From assembly GCF_017115085.1 (NCBI RefSeq), contig NZ_JABXKJ010000249.1, positions 1 to 64,000 of the forward strand: a DNA stretch of 64,000 nucleotides, in the 5' to 3' direction. Under the pieces are notes generated by a model. The model saw nothing but the letters and a program-made list of their open reading frames with translations. It did no database searches and was not told the DNA's origin. Below, piece by piece: positions 49,624 through 60,145 of this stretch. The stretch is from Nostoc sp. NMS7. GTDB taxonomy: Bacteria; Cyanobacteriota; Cyanobacteriia; Cyanobacteriales; Nostocaceae. Within the stretch, counting starts at the first letter, position 1, and every line of letters starts with the position of its first letter. The translations under genes were made by a program, and so were the position numbers.

Positions 49624-49851
49624 CTAACTCAGAGCCTCATCAGCATCGCCATGAAACTCAGCATCTTTGAAATCAGACTCAGTGGATTGCTGAGAACCTG
49701 AAAACATACCAAAAGACATAAGTTGACTATCTAAACTGACTGATTTAGAAGTTAAAAAAGTTACAAAAACTTGGCTTTCAGTAATATTTTGTGGCACTTC
49801 AGCTAATTCGATTTTGCCGTTCCTGTATATTCCTTGAATTGTTTGTAACAT
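49624..49851 (-). CDS. antitoxin-like small protein paired with PIN gene
   Basis: 'MLQTIQGIYRNGKIELAEVPQNITESQVFVTFL'; directly upstream of the PIN gene. Confidence 0.75.
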   Translation of the reverse strand: MLQTIQGIYRNGKIELAEVPQNITESQVFVTFLTSKSVSLDSQLMSFGMFSGSQQSTESDFKDAEFHGDADEALS

Positions 49852-50125
49852 AATGGGTTGCGTTGAGTAACTTGAGCGATCGCTAATAAATCACGGCACT
49901 AGAACATTTTAGCTAAAATTTGACGGACTCAAAACCTTCAGCGCGATCAGCCTGACGGCATGGCTACGCTTACCACCATGCACGAAAAACCTATGCTGTA
50001 TAGCATTCGCTATCGTCCCAATTACAAGATTGCGATCGCAGCATAAAGCATATAAAAAATCAGAAAGTTGAAAAATATCCAGATTGCAGTGTAAATAATT
50101 TTAATCAGCGTCAATTTGGTTTCAC

Positions 50126-50293
50126 TATTTGGGTACTTCAAAATGATATTTGGGTACTTCAAAATGATATTTGGGTACTTCAAAACAATATTTGGGTACT
50201 TCAAGACGATATTTGGGTACTTCAAAATGATATTTGGGTACTTCAAAACGATATTTGCGTACTGCAAAACGATATTTGGGTACTTCAAAACGA
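50126..50293. repeat. 21-bp tandem repeat, ~8 units (ATTTGGGTACTTCAAAAYGAT)
   Basis: TTTGGGTACTTCAAAA recurs every 21 bp from 50128 to 50275 with a few substitutions. Confidence 0.92.
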
Positions 50294-50297
50294 GACG

Positions 50298-50547
50298 ATT
50301 GGGGATTTCCAAGAAATAAATTATCCAATCTTGTGGGTTGGGCAGCGTTCGATGGTTCCTGAGCTTGCCTGCCCTGAGCCCTTCGACAAGTGTTACCCTG
50401 AGCTTGTCGAAGGGCTCAGGGTAACACCTGTCAAAGGGTCGAAGGACTGAGCGCTCACGCCGAAGTCTTGCCCGCCTTTCGTTGCTGGGTGGGCGAGACG
50501 CCCACCCCACAATAAATAATTGGATATTTTTTTATTTGTCAGTCCCT
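50298..50547. repeat. ~250-bp dispersed intergenic element, copy A (partner at 62068-62340)
   Basis: Near-identical run 'aaattatccaatcttgt...gcagcgttcgatggttcctgagcttgcctgccctgagcccttcgacaagtgttaccctgagcttgtcgaagggctcagggtaacacctgtc...gtcagtccctt'. Confidence 0.9.
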
Positions 50548-50829
50548 TGCAGCAGTGATGACACAATAGGGTTCGGTTAAGCTGCACAGTCCTTCAAAAT
50601 CCCCCTTAGTCCACGCCAGGTCCTTCAAGTCGGGAAACCCGCCCAACGGACTGGCTCCTTTTAAAAAGGGGGAAATAGAGCCATTTTTAGCCCCCCTTTT
50701 GAAGGGGGGTTGGGGGTGGGGTGTTAGGGACTTTTGCAAGAGGTCTAATCTTCAATTCCATTATCCAAAATTTCAAATCTAAAATTCGGTGAATTCAAAC
50801 CCTTTCCCCCCTAACCGAAAAGTTGTCTG

Positions 50830-51498
50830 TCAAGTTTTCGGTAGAAAAAGACGATAGGATTCGCTATCCATCAGAATTCTGTAACCCAGCCACATCAGCA
50901 CGAAGGGGAAAATCTTGCGAGCATAACGGCTGAGTATCAAAGCAATACCAGGTAGATGTGTCAGACTATAGGACATAAATAGCCAGCACAAAACAATTAA
51001 ATAGCAAACAGGTATGATTACAGACAGATTTTGGATTGAGCTAGTGGCAAACAGGGGAATATAGATCCCAAGATTGTTACCGCCGTTAGAAATTGTAACC
51101 GCAGACACGCGATAGGTCTGCGGATCGCGGATTACGTCCCAGAGCGATCGCTTTCTAGAATCAAATCCTCGAATTTTAGAGTTTCTTTTTAGATTGGCTG
51201 ATTTATCTTCGGCTGAGTCATCCTTATTAAGGTTGAGCAAATTATTAATGCCAATCAGTATCGGCAGAATCCCCAGTAGCCCCGTCCAAGTTGACGGAAT
51301 CACTAGCCCCAGTAAGAAACCAACCAAACTTACGATCACTAATGCCGTGAACCCTAGAAGCTCACCAACCACAACGTGTTGAGGACGAAAAGTACGATTA
51401 ATCTCACTGAAGAAGGCAGTCAGATAAATATTGTCGTCAAAGGTTGTTGCCACAGCCGTAGCTAGCCCGATCTTAATTGTTGCAATTAACCAATTCAT
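50830..51498 (-). CDS. cadmium resistance transporter-like (CadD family)
   Basis: 'ATAVATTFDDNIYLTAFFSEINRTFRPQHVVVGELLGFTALVIVSLVG'. Confidence 0.85.
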   Translation of the reverse strand: MNWLIATIKIGLATAVATTFDDNIYLTAFFSEINRTFRPQHVVVGELLGFTALVIVSLVGFLLGLVIPSTWTGLLGILPILIGINNLLNLNKDDSAEDKSANLKRNSKIRGFDSRKRSLWDVIRDPQTYRVSAVTISNGGNNLGIYIPLFATSSIQNLSVIIPVCYLIVLCWLFMSYSLTHLPGIALILSRYARKIFPFVLMWLGYRILMDSESYRLFLPKT

Positions 51499-51721
51499 TA
51501 CTATCCCTCACTCAGCACCTATCTGATTACCAAAACTAGCGATCGCTCAACCGTTGTAGAGAATTCCCACAATATCGATATGATAATGTGAGTATCCCAT
51601 ATTGGGTGTAATTCAGAGCAAATCTGGTAGTTTATACATATCAAGTGGTGCTTTGACTTTATCTTCTATCTGCAATTCATCCGGCAATGTCCATCACCTA
51701 TATGTATCAAAGGAGTAATTT

Positions 51722-52999
51722 ATGATTAGCCGTTTGATTGACCTTCTGCCTAGAGGCACAGGTCAAAACATCTTACGGTCGCTCAGATCAGCCACTCGTA
51801 GATCGGCTACCTACAGGTTTGCAGTTAGATTTTGCATCGGACTTGTCTCGATTTTGGTTTTGACTCTAGTTTCTAACGGTCATGTTATTGCGGCTTCTGA
51901 ATCTAGCAATCAGATATCCTCTCTAATGAATCAGTTCAACCTACCCAAAAACTCAATAATGCAGTTATTGGAAACTGTGGGACTATTTATAGGAGGCATA
52001 ATTTTCTGTATAGTTTTGGATCGCTGGTTTTCTAGCCGTTCGGGTCAATCTAGCAACACGCCCTTAGCCGAGCAAGCGCGGCGGCTCAAGCAACTCAAAA
52101 TGGGATATCCAGAGGGGATGACAAATTTAGAAGTTCTCCGTACTCAAGGCTTGCTGGAAACGCGTTTGCGACCTTATGGGCTGAGTGTCACCTGGACAAG
52201 TTTTTTATCAGCATCTTCTCTGATCGAAGCACTTAGCAACGGGACGATTGACTTTTGCGGCGGCGGTGGTACAGCCAGCATCTTCTCTCAAGCGGCGGAT
52301 CATGTATTTGTGCGAGTAGCTAAAGAAAAATATACCTCTCCCAAGGGTCAAGCGATTCTGGTACCGGAAAATTCGCCGATTCAGACGCTTGCCGATCTCA
52401 AGGGTAAGAAGATCGCTTTTGACAAAGGCTCAAGCGCACATTATATACTTGTGCGATCGCTGGCAAAAGTCGGACTCGATTTTAGCGACATTCAGCCAGT
52501 TTATCTAACACAACCGGAGGCGCTGCCCCTATTTCGCCGGGGTGAGGTGGATGCTTGGGTGATTTGGGTTCCCTACACAGCAACTCAGGCGCGAAGCGCT
52601 TACCCAGGGCGCTCGATTGCCGGACTAGAGAGCATATTTGGTGACAAAGCCTCCGTAGAAGTTCCGACCTATTACTACGCGATTCCAGAGTTGGTACGCG
52701 ACTATCCCGACTTGCTCAAGGTGATTTTAGAAGAGGTGAATGAAGCTGGAACTTGGGCTAAAAGACAGGAATTAGAAGCTGTTCAACGATTGACAGAACA
52801 CCATCAAATCGATCCATCGATCGTCGAAACTTTACACAAACATAGTGGCGAACGCGCCATCATCCCCATTGACGACCAATCGCTCAATGCCTTGCAGCAT
52901 CAAGCAAATATATTTAGAGATTTAAATCTGATTCCTGAGCGGGTGAATGTGAAAGATGGAACCTATAGCTTGCAGACCAAGCAAAATTGGACTTATTAA
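51722..52999 (+). CDS. membrane-anchored SsuA/TauA-like substrate-binding protein
   Basis: Two N-terminal hydrophobic segments, then 'SASSLIEALSNGTIDFCGGGGTASIFSQAADHVFVRVA...PENSPIQTLADLKGKKIAFDKGSSAHYILVRSLAKVGL'. Confidence 0.85.
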   Translation: MISRLIDLLPRGTGQNILRSLRSATRRSATYRFAVRFCIGLVSILVLTLVSNGHVIAASESSNQISSLMNQFNLPKNSIMQLLETVGLFIGGIIFCIVLDRWFSSRSGQSSNTPLAEQARRLKQLKMGYPEGMTNLEVLRTQGLLETRLRPYGLSVTWTSFLSASSLIEALSNGTIDFCGGGGTASIFSQAADHVFVRVAKEKYTSPKGQAILVPENSPIQTLADLKGKKIAFDKGSSAHYILVRSLAKVGLDFSDIQPVYLTQPEALPLFRRGEVDAWVIWVPYTATQARSAYPGRSIAGLESIFGDKASVEVPTYYYAIPELVRDYPDLLKVILEEVNEAGTWAKRQELEAVQRLTEHHQIDPSIVETLHKHSGERAIIPIDDQSLNALQHQANIFRDLNLIPERVNVKDGTYSLQTKQNWTY

Positions 53000-53558
53000 T
53001 CCGATTTTCTACCTGTATGTTTGGCGGAAAAACGCCATTTAGAAAAACGTGCAGAAATCGAAAGGAATAAAACTCGTATTATTGCTCCTGGTGGTGGACT
53101 TAGCATAAATAGTTGTACTATCAATTTGCTGCGCGTTGATATGCCGTTGGTTCGTCTTTCTAACTGAGATCCATGCTTCTTTCCTAGCACTGCCTTTATT
53201 GAAGCAATACAAAGTCTTAAGCATACAGCAACAGAAGGCGGCCAGAAAATTTCTGCTTGCTTGTGCATTAACTTATTTACGCTCCTCAGCTATAGACCGT
53301 CTGTTTGCTTGAATTTTTGAGTAGAAAGTTTGCACTTACTCGATTTTCATAAAAGATATCAGTAGGAATCTGTTTGCGCCGCACGCGATCGCCGAAGGCG
53401 GGGCTTTGCCTTAAACTCATTGGATAAAGCTGAAGCTATAGTTCTTGAACTGAGTAATTGGTGCAAGATATATATGAGATAGTTAACCCCAATTTAAGGA
53501 GCTGCAAGCAACATTGCTTCTGGCTATCCAGGGAATAATTGGTCTATCTCAGGAGTGA

Positions 53559-53876
53559 TTAAAATTCCCGGCTTTCGGATTGATGAGACTGATACACTTG
53601 TAACTGTGCCCGTAATTGGGCAATTTCCTGAGCCATATCTAGCACCATTGCGGCTCCGACTAAGTTCAGCCGCAAATCTTGACGCAAACGCTGAATCTGA
53701 GCAATTCGAGCAATCTCGCGGGGATGCAGCAGGTCGCCGATCGGTTCAATTACGCCTAATTCAGCATAAAACTTCACAAGCGTAATTGAAGTCTCAGTGA
53801 TCAAAGCGGCATATTCAAAGGTGTAGAGTTGCTCACCTTCGAGTGAAACCACAGTTTTTGAAAGGCTGGAAGTCAT
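53559..53876 (-). CDS. CbpM-like chaperone modulator
   Basis: MerR-like '[62 protein letters not shown]'; overlaps the DnaJ-type gene. Confidence 0.8.
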   Translation of the reverse strand: MTSSLSKTVVSLEGEQLYTFEYAALITETSITLVKFYAELGVIEPIGDLLHPREIARIAQIQRLRQDLRLNLVGAAMVLDMAQEIAQLRAQLQVYQSHQSESREF

Positions 53877-54820
53877 AACTTAATCTCCTCTAACTGGGCA
53901 CGCGGGTTAAAGCTAGTATTTGCCTGGATTTTTTCGTAGTATTCTTGCTCGATCGCACTGAGGTCTTTCGGCGTGACAATCTGAAGTTTGGCGAATAAAT
54001 CACCTCGTCCCCCTTTTGGCAATGTCCAGCCTTTGCCACGCAGTCTGAGCGATTGCCCCGATCGCACCCCTTTAGGAACTTTCATCGTCACGCCCCCATC
54101 GGGGGTTGGTACGCTAATTTGTGCGCCTAAAACCGCTTCATCGGGGCGAATTGGAATGTCACAAACGAGGTTATCGCCCTCAAATCGGAAGAAGGGATGG
54201 GGCAACACCTCGATGGTAAGATACAAATCACCGCCCTGTGGAGAGAACGGACTAGCACGACCTTTACCTTTGAGCCGAATTCGACTACCTGATTTTGCGC
54301 CTGCGGGAATGCGGACGTTGATCATTTCCTCGTCCAGTTGCAGTCGCTTCTGCACACCGTGAAACGCTTCAGAAAATGTCAGTGCGATCGCAGCTTCAGT
54401 ATCCGGTGCGGGAGCTTGAGAACGAAATCCACCATTAAAATCATCAAAGCCACCAGTGGAGGTTTGACGTCTCGATCGACCCAACAGATCGTTGATAAAC
54501 GAATCAAAATCGCCGTACTGATCGAAGTCGCCTGTCCCAGCATTAGTTCCGTTAGGTGGCGGCGCTTCACTGTAACTAGGATGATTCCAGTGCTGACCAA
54601 AGCGATCGTACTTCTGCCGCTTCTCTGGATCAGATAGTACTTCATTCGCTTCGTTCAGGTCTTTAAACTTTGCCTCTGCACCTTTATCTCCAGGATTGAG
54701 GTCAGGATGATACTTACGGGCAAGCTTGCGGTAAGCCCGTTTGATTTCTTCAGGGGTTGCGGTTTTGCTCACTCCCAAGATGGTGTAATAGTCCTTAAAG
54801 TCCGTTGCAGCTGGCATCAC
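53873..54820 (-). CDS. CbpA-like DnaJ-family co-chaperone
   Basis: J-domain '[37 protein letters not shown]'; DnaJ C-terminal domain; no zinc finger. Confidence 0.92.
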   Translation of the reverse strand: MMPAATDFKDYYTILGVSKTATPEEIKRAYRKLARKYHPDLNPGDKGAEAKFKDLNEANEVLSDPEKRQKYDRFGQHWNHPSYSEAPPPNGTNAGTGDFDQYGDFDSFINDLLGRSRRQTSTGGFDDFNGGFRSQAPAPDTEAAIALTFSEAFHGVQKRLQLDEEMINVRIPAGAKSGSRIRLKGKGRASPFSPQGGDLYLTIEVLPHPFFRFEGDNLVCDIPIRPDEAVLGAQISVPTPDGGVTMKVPKGVRSGQSLRLRGKGWTLPKGGRGDLFAKLQIVTPKDLSAIEQEYYEKIQANTSFNPRAQLEEIKL

Positions 54821-54969
54821 TGACCTCTCGATTGCGGGTTATTTTGGGGTGGGTAGTAAGCTACTCCCGATTCTCAAAATCTTATAATCTTATAATGTCC
54901 AGTTCTTCAGCCTGTTGGTGGAGTTTTTGCCGTTAGTCTGCAATGTCGTTGGTAAAGCCTCGACCTAGT

Positions 54970-55008
54970 AGAATCAAGATACCTCAACTATTGAGGTATC
55001 TTGATTCT
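54970..55008. terminator. 18-bp perfect stem hairpin downstream of PPOX-family gene
   Basis: AGAATCAAGATACCTCAA-cta-TTGAGGTATCTTGATTCT; no clear T-tract, so terminator function is inferred. Confidence 0.6.
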
Positions 55009-55463
55009 TATTGACTGCTGACTCCATCAGTGGTTCGTCCACTCATCTCGCTGGGATGGATGCGGTAGAGCGCCATGACCTCCGCACGACCCCAAGCATC
55101 AATCCAGGTTCGATTAATCGCGGGCGAAAGCGTTGGATTTTGCGTTTTGACAAATTGCATCACGCGATCGATGTCTTGCTGAAGAGTGATGTGTTCGGCT
55201 CGATCGGTCACAGTAACGCTGCGCCAATGCTTTAGATCGTGCACTTCTTCAACTTGCAAACAGACTTCTGGATTCGCGTCCATATACTTGGTCTTCATCC
55301 CCAGCGTCGTGAAAATGTAGATGTTTGGCTCTTCAAAATAATAGTGCATAGGCACAACATAGGGATGTCCTTCAAGCGCACAACCTAAGTGTCCATGTCC
55401 TACTTTCTGCAAGAGATCATACATCTCTTTTGTACCCATTTCATCAATATCTAACATAGTCAT
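55008..55463 (-). CDS. pyridoxamine 5'-phosphate oxidase family protein
   Basis: 'LLQKVGHGHLGCALEGHPYVVPMHYYFEEPNIYIFTTLGMKTKYMDANPEVCLQVEEV'. Confidence 0.88.
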   Translation of the reverse strand: MTMLDIDEMGTKEMYDLLQKVGHGHLGCALEGHPYVVPMHYYFEEPNIYIFTTLGMKTKYMDANPEVCLQVEEVHDLKHWRSVTVTDRAEHITLQQDIDRVMQFVKTQNPTLSPAINRTWIDAWGRAEVMALYRIHPSEMSGRTTDGVSSQ

Positions 55464-55835
55464 TCTCCAGAATAAAGATTTAATTGATTAATCTAGTTGC
55501 AAATGTGTTGTTGCTCAAGACTTAGATCACCATGTCTAGCGACATCACCCAAAATCCTTTGAGCGATCGCACATCAAGGCTGTTGTCTTATTGATTTTCC
55601 TACAGCATGACAGGGTACTGTTTGATTTATGGGGTTATTTGTTTAACTGCAATATAAAAATTAATATAAGTGTGGCAGTTGCTCAAATACTGAGTTATCA
55701 TTATCTACTGGTTAACTTATACACCTGCCGTATTTTCTCGTAGTATTGTTCCCAAATCAAATAAGAATTCTATAAAAATATGGGGTTTAAATAGATGAAA
55801 ACTGCTGTAGTTAATAAAGCGATACCTACGGTAAG

Positions 55836-56672
55836 CTACGCTAACGCATGGTGGCGGATATGATCTTCAATAAAACTGGCAATGAAATAATAACTGTGGT
55901 CATAGCCTTCTTGGTAACGCAAGTTTAACGGCTGGTTAACATCTGCACAAGCTTGCTCAAACACCTCTGGCAGTAATTGTTCAGCTAAAAATTTATCAGC
56001 AGTTCCTTGGTCAATCAGAATTGAACTGTGATATCCTAGTTCTTTGACTAATTCACTAGCATCATAAGCACGCCAACTTTCTTGATTGTTGCCAAGATAC
56101 GCACTGAAAGCCTTTTCACCCCAAGGACAACGCATAGGTGCAGCGATCGGTGCAAAGGCTGATACTGATTTGTAGAGTTGTGGGTTTCTCATCGCACAGA
56201 CAAGCGCCCCATGTCCCCCCATCGAATGACCGAAAATACCTTGTTTCTCAGGTTGGGTGGGGAAATTTGCGGTAATTAAAGCCGGTAATTCCTGGACGAC
56301 ATAACTATACATTTGGTAGTGTTGACGCCACGGTTCCTCTGTAGCATCAACATAAAAGCCCGCACCCGTGCCAAAGTCCCAGCCATCATCCTCACCTGCA
56401 ATCCCAGTATTACGTGGACTAGTATCTGGTGCAACCAATATCAAACCGTACTCAGCCGCAAAGCGCTGCACTCCCGCCTTTACCATAAAATTCTCTTCAG
56501 TGCAAGCCAATCCAGAGAGGAAATAGAGAATCGGCACCGGTTTTTGAGTTGCTTGTGGTGGTTGATAGACAGCAAAGCGCATTTCACCGTTACAGGTGGA
56601 GGAGTCATGACTGTAAAAGCCGAGTTTGCCACCAAAGCTTTTATATTCTGAAAGGAGGTTGAGGTTAGCCAT
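55836..56672 (-). CDS. fghA: S-formylglutathione hydrolase
   Basis: '[41 protein letters not shown]', '[20 protein letters not shown]', '[20 protein letters not shown]'. Confidence 0.93.
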   Translation of the reverse strand: MANLNLLSEYKSFGGKLGFYSHDSSTCNGEMRFAVYQPPQATQKPVPILYFLSGLACTEENFMVKAGVQRFAAEYGLILVAPDTSPRNTGIAGEDDGWDFGTGAGFYVDATEEPWRQHYQMYSYVVQELPALITANFPTQPEKQGIFGHSMGGHGALVCAMRNPQLYKSVSAFAPIAAPMRCPWGEKAFSAYLGNNQESWRAYDASELVKELGYHSSILIDQGTADKFLAEQLLPEVFEQACADVNQPLNLRYQEGYDHSYYFIASFIEDHIRHHALA

Positions 56673-56759
56673 TGATTATATTCTCAATCCTTGAGCGACT
56701 GTCGGAGAATGACTATTTTAGTCTAAGTTAATATTATGCAGGTAGCGATCGCATCTCAA

Positions 56760-57548
56760 TCAATCCTGCAACGCCGGTAACTTAGTCCCGCATCTTTTAC
56801 AGAACCCAGCATCTAGATCATGGAAAGTCAAACCACAACCTAAACAAACTGTTTCTACCTGATTAGCAGTTTTCACAACTCTCTTAATTAAGTCTCCCAC
56901 TTGCCAAGGAATCAGCGCAATTCCGGTAAAAATCATTAATACTGTTAGCAAGCGCCCTAATTCAGAAATTGGAATAACATCGCCAAATCCGACAGTTGTC
57001 ATTGTGACAACGGAAAAATAAAAGGCATCCAAAAATGTACCGTAATTTTGAGGATTAACTGGATGTTCGACTTGATAAATTAAACCAGAGTAAATAAAAA
57101 CAATTGCAAATAATGTAAATAATATTCGCGCAAAAATCATTCCATCTTCGGTGCTGATAGTGGCGAATAAAAATTTTCTATCTATAAATCTGATTAATCG
57201 TAAAATCCGAAACCATCTGAGTAGGCGGATAAAGCTAATATCCATCATTCCTAGAAAGAATGGCAAAATTGCTATTAAGTCAATAATCGAATAAAAGCTA
57301 AAAATATACTTAATTTTGTTTTCCGCACTCCACAGGCGGAGTGAATATTCCACCGCGAAGATGATTACGATCGCAATATCGACTAGATTCAACTTAAACC
57401 GTACAGAATCAGGAATATTATAAGTTTCTGCCACAAAAATTCCTGATGATAGTAACACCATAACGGCAAGTGTTAAATTAATCGCTTTACCGATTGGTGT
57501 TTCCAGGTCTTTTAAATAAAATTCTGTTTCTTGTCTGCTGAGTAACAT
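56760..57548 (-). CDS. voltage-gated potassium channel-type ion transporter with C-terminal zinc-ribbon
   Basis: 'VVTMTTVGFGDVIPISELGR' selectivity filter (TVGFGD); S4-like 'IRLLRWFRILRLIRFIDR'; C-terminal CxxC pair 'CLGCGLTFHDLDAGFCKRCG'. Confidence 0.9.
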   Translation of the reverse strand: MLLSRQETEFYLKDLETPIGKAINLTLAVMVLLSSGIFVAETYNIPDSVRFKLNLVDIAIVIIFAVEYSLRLWSAENKIKYIFSFYSIIDLIAILPFFLGMMDISFIRLLRWFRILRLIRFIDRKFLFATISTEDGMIFARILFTLFAIVFIYSGLIYQVEHPVNPQNYGTFLDAFYFSVVTMTTVGFGDVIPISELGRLLTVLMIFTGIALIPWQVGDLIKRVVKTANQVETVCLGCGLTFHDLDAGFCKRCGTKLPALQD

Positions 57549-57636
57549 ATTCGACCGTTAATTAATCTTAATTCTCAGTTATAACATTAGAAATACGATA
57601 TTATTAACCATTATCCTTATATTAACTTTAGCTTAT

Positions 57637-58062
57637 ATGAACCCAGAATATTTTATGCGTTTAGCTTTGGCAGAAGCAAAAGAAGGCGATGCGCCTTACG
57701 GTGCCGTCATTGTTAAAAATAACGAAATCATGGCCGTAGCTCATAACACTGTTAGTAGAGACAACGATCCATCAGCCCATGCAGAAATTAACGTCATTCG
57801 CAGTTTAACAGCTAAACTAAAAAATCCTTCTTTAGAAGGTTATAGCATATATACAACTGGCGAACCTTGCCCGATGTGTGCAACTGCTTGTGTTTGGAGT
57901 GGGTTATCAGAAATTGTATATGGTGCTTCAATTCAAGATTTAATCTCGTTAAATCAATCACAAATTAATATATCTTGCGAAGAGGTGATCGCTAAATCAT
58001 TTAGAAACATCAAAGTCACAAAAGGCGTTTTAAAAAATGAATGTTTGGAGTTATTTAAATAA
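57637..58062 (+). CDS. nucleoside deaminase (CMP/dCMP deaminase family)
   Basis: 'DPSAHAEINVIRS...GYSIYTTGEPCPMCATACVWSGLSEIVYGAS'. Confidence 0.92.
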   Translation: MNPEYFMRLALAEAKEGDAPYGAVIVKNNEIMAVAHNTVSRDNDPSAHAEINVIRSLTAKLKNPSLEGYSIYTTGEPCPMCATACVWSGLSEIVYGASIQDLISLNQSQINISCEEVIAKSFRNIKVTKGVLKNECLELFK

Positions 58063-58111
58063 GCAACGCACTGGCTAATTTATAGCAATTCTGAATCATT
58101 CGTAAGAAACA

Positions 58112-58144
58112 AGATCCCCGACTTATTAAAGAAGTCGGGGATCT
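58112..58144. repeat. Hairpin repeat AGATCCCCGACTT...AAGTCGGGGATCT
   Basis: 13-bp perfect inverted repeat in a convergent intergenic region. Confidence 0.75.
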
Positions 58145-58211
58145 GCGGGTTGCAATTCTCATGAATCAAATAGAATTACTATAGAGGTGATAATTATAAA
58201 TTACGAATTAT

Positions 58212-58877
58212 TTAACTTGGCTCATTCAAATATGATAAATATGTATTTGCCCAAATTGCAGCTTGAGTGCGATCGCGCAAATTTAATCTGTTTAAAATAT
58301 TTGTAACATGATTTTTTACCGTTCCTTCAGAAATATAGAGTTGGTGAGCAATTTCCCGGTTACTAGCGCCTGTAGCAATTAACTGCAAAACCTCTTTTTC
58401 TCTAGGAGTAAGTTCAGCTAAACTAGATGGTACAGGCAATGACTGGGTTGGTGTCGGATGAGAAAACTGAGTCAACAGTTTTTTAACTATACCTGGGCCT
58501 AGTTGAGTGTATCCTTTATGAACAGCACGAATAGCAACAGCTAATTCTTCTGATGGTGTATCTTTCAATAAATAACCCATTGCTCCATTTTGCATCGCTG
58601 CTGACACATATTCATCATCATCAAAAGTCGTCAGTACTAAAATCTTCGTTTTACCAAAACGTTTTTGAATCTCCCGCGTGGCTGCAACTCCATCCATAAT
58701 CGGCATTCTGATATCCAACAATATTACATCTGGCTGTAATTGGGCAACTAAATTAATCGCTTGTTCACCATTTTCGGCTTCTCCCACTATCTCTATATCT
58801 GGTTCTAGTTCCAATAAAGCTTTTAAGCCTTGACGAATTAAACTTTGGTCATCTACCAGCAATACTTTAATCATCAT
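58212..58877 (-). CDS. NarL/LuxR-family response regulator
   Basis: REC '[14 protein letters not shown]'; HTH '[52 protein letters not shown]'. Confidence 0.93.
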   Translation of the reverse strand: MMIKVLLVDDQSLIRQGLKALLELEPDIEIVGEAENGEQAINLVAQLQPDVILLDIRMPIMDGVAATREIQKRFGKTKILVLTTFDDDEYVSAAMQNGAMGYLLKDTPSEELAVAIRAVHKGYTQLGPGIVKKLLTQFSHPTPTQSLPVPSSLAELTPREKEVLQLIATGASNREIAHQLYISEGTVKNHVTNILNRLNLRDRTQAAIWANTYLSYLNEPS

Positions 58878-60145
58878 GTCAACCTCATTAAGGGAATATT
58901 AACTGTAATTTTGCAACCAGAACCAAGAGCGCTATTAATATTAAACTCACCGCCTAATGCTAAAGTGCGATCGCGCATACTATGAAGTCCAAAACCGGTA
59001 GTATTTTGCCCTAAATCAAAACCTCTACCATTATCCTGAATTATCAATCGTAAATTATCTCTTGTCGTAGTCAGTTCTAATTTAATCTCGGTTGCAGAGG
59101 CATATTTAGATATATTTGTCAAAGATTCTTGAGTAATCCGGTAAATAGCAGTGTTGATTTCAGGAGGCAGAGAATATTCCAGGTTGATTTGATAAATTGG
59201 TAAAATGCCATTGGAGTGATGAAAGTTTTCTGAAAGACTAGCGATCGCTAGTTCTAAAGACTGCTCTTGTAAGGGATTAAAACGCATAGTAGAAACTGAT
59301 TGACGGACATCTTTTAGCGCTTTTGAACCTAATTCTTTTGCTGTTGCTAGAAATGTTTCAGCCCTAATTGGGTTAGATTGCCACAGTTTTAAAGCAGTTT
59401 CTAATTGCAGATTTAAAGCAGTTAGAGAGTGTCCTAATGAATCATGAATTTCACGAGCAATGCGGTTACGTTCTTCCAAGGTAGCTTGATTTTCAATTCG
59501 CATGGCATATTGACGGAGTTTTTCGTTAGCGATCGCTAGCTTTTCTCGACTGTGCCGTTCAGATAATACTGCATTCATCATCAACAACACAAAAACTAAA
59601 CTTAAGCCAAATACTAGCGACCAATTCAAGCTCAGAAATCGAGATCGTTCTTGTGCTTGTGGTGATGCTTGAAAATTGAATAACTGGTATTTGAGTTGTG
59701 TAGTAAATAGAAACAAGGTAAATGATAGACTTGTAACGAATAAACGCCCAGGTAACTTAAAAATTAAGCAACTCCGAGTAACTAAAATTATGTATAGAAA
59801 TGGGAAAAGGCGAGCATATCTCTCACCAAAAAGTCCAGTCATTAAAATCAGTAAAATTTCAATGGCTGTGTAGATTACCTTAGTTAGCTGGTTACTCCTG
59901 GGTAATCTTAAGCCCATTAACGCAAAAATAATCAGACCATAAATTGACAGTTGTGGCAATATGTTACAAACTGACAAGTCTGGAAATGCACCACAAATTG
60001 ATAGTTCTGGAGGTGGAGGCTTATGACGAAATTGGCGTAACGGAGGTGGTATAACTGCTGTCAATGCAGTAATCACTAGTAGTGTCCACTCCAGATAAAG
60101 CAGAGACGGAAAAGGATGTTTCTTAATTTGAATTAGACGACTCAT
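58874..60145 (-). CDS. NarX/DesK-type sensor histidine kinase
   Basis: HisKA_3 '[25 protein letters not shown]'; HATPase '[23 protein letters not shown]'; overlaps the regulator gene. Confidence 0.93.
   Translation of the reverse strand: MSRLIQIKKHPFPSLLYLEWTLLVITALTAVIPPPLRQFRHKPPPPELSICGAFPDLSVCNILPQLSIYGLIIFALMGLRLPRSNQLTKVIYTAIEILLILMTGLFGERYARLFPFLYIILVTRSCLIFKLPGRLFVTSLSFTLFLFTTQLKYQLFNFQASPQAQERSRFLSLNWSLVFGLSLVFVLLMMNAVLSERHSREKLAIANEKLRQYAMRIENQATLEERNRIAREIHDSLGHSLTALNLQLETALKLWQSNPIRAETFLATAKELGSKALKDVRQSVSTMRFNPLQEQSLELAIASLSENFHHSNGILPIYQINLEYSLPPEINTAIYRITQESLTNISKYASATEIKLELTTTRDNLRLIIQDNGRGFDLGQNTTGFGLHSMRDRTLALGGEFNINSALGSGCKITVNIPLMRLT

Noticed and set aside
50126-50293. 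CRISPR-like array
   Set aside because: Units are contiguous 21-bp tandem repeats without unique spacers; no cas genes nearby.
50022-50510. 162-aa minus-strand ORF (KYPNIVL repeats) and 67-aa plus-strand ORF at 50116-50319
   Set aside because: Open frames follow from the 21-bp tandem repeat; no recognisable domain and the flanks are dispersed repeats. Kept only as a repeat observation.
53000-53270. Possible protein remnant (LAEKRHLEKRAEIERNKTRIIAPGGGLSINSCTINLLRVDMPLVRLSN)
   Set aside because: Short open stretch that may be pseudogene debris, but I recognise no family and cannot support a call.
53988-54637. Plus-strand ORFs of 124 and 99 aa
   Set aside because: Antisense to the CbpA-like DnaJ gene.
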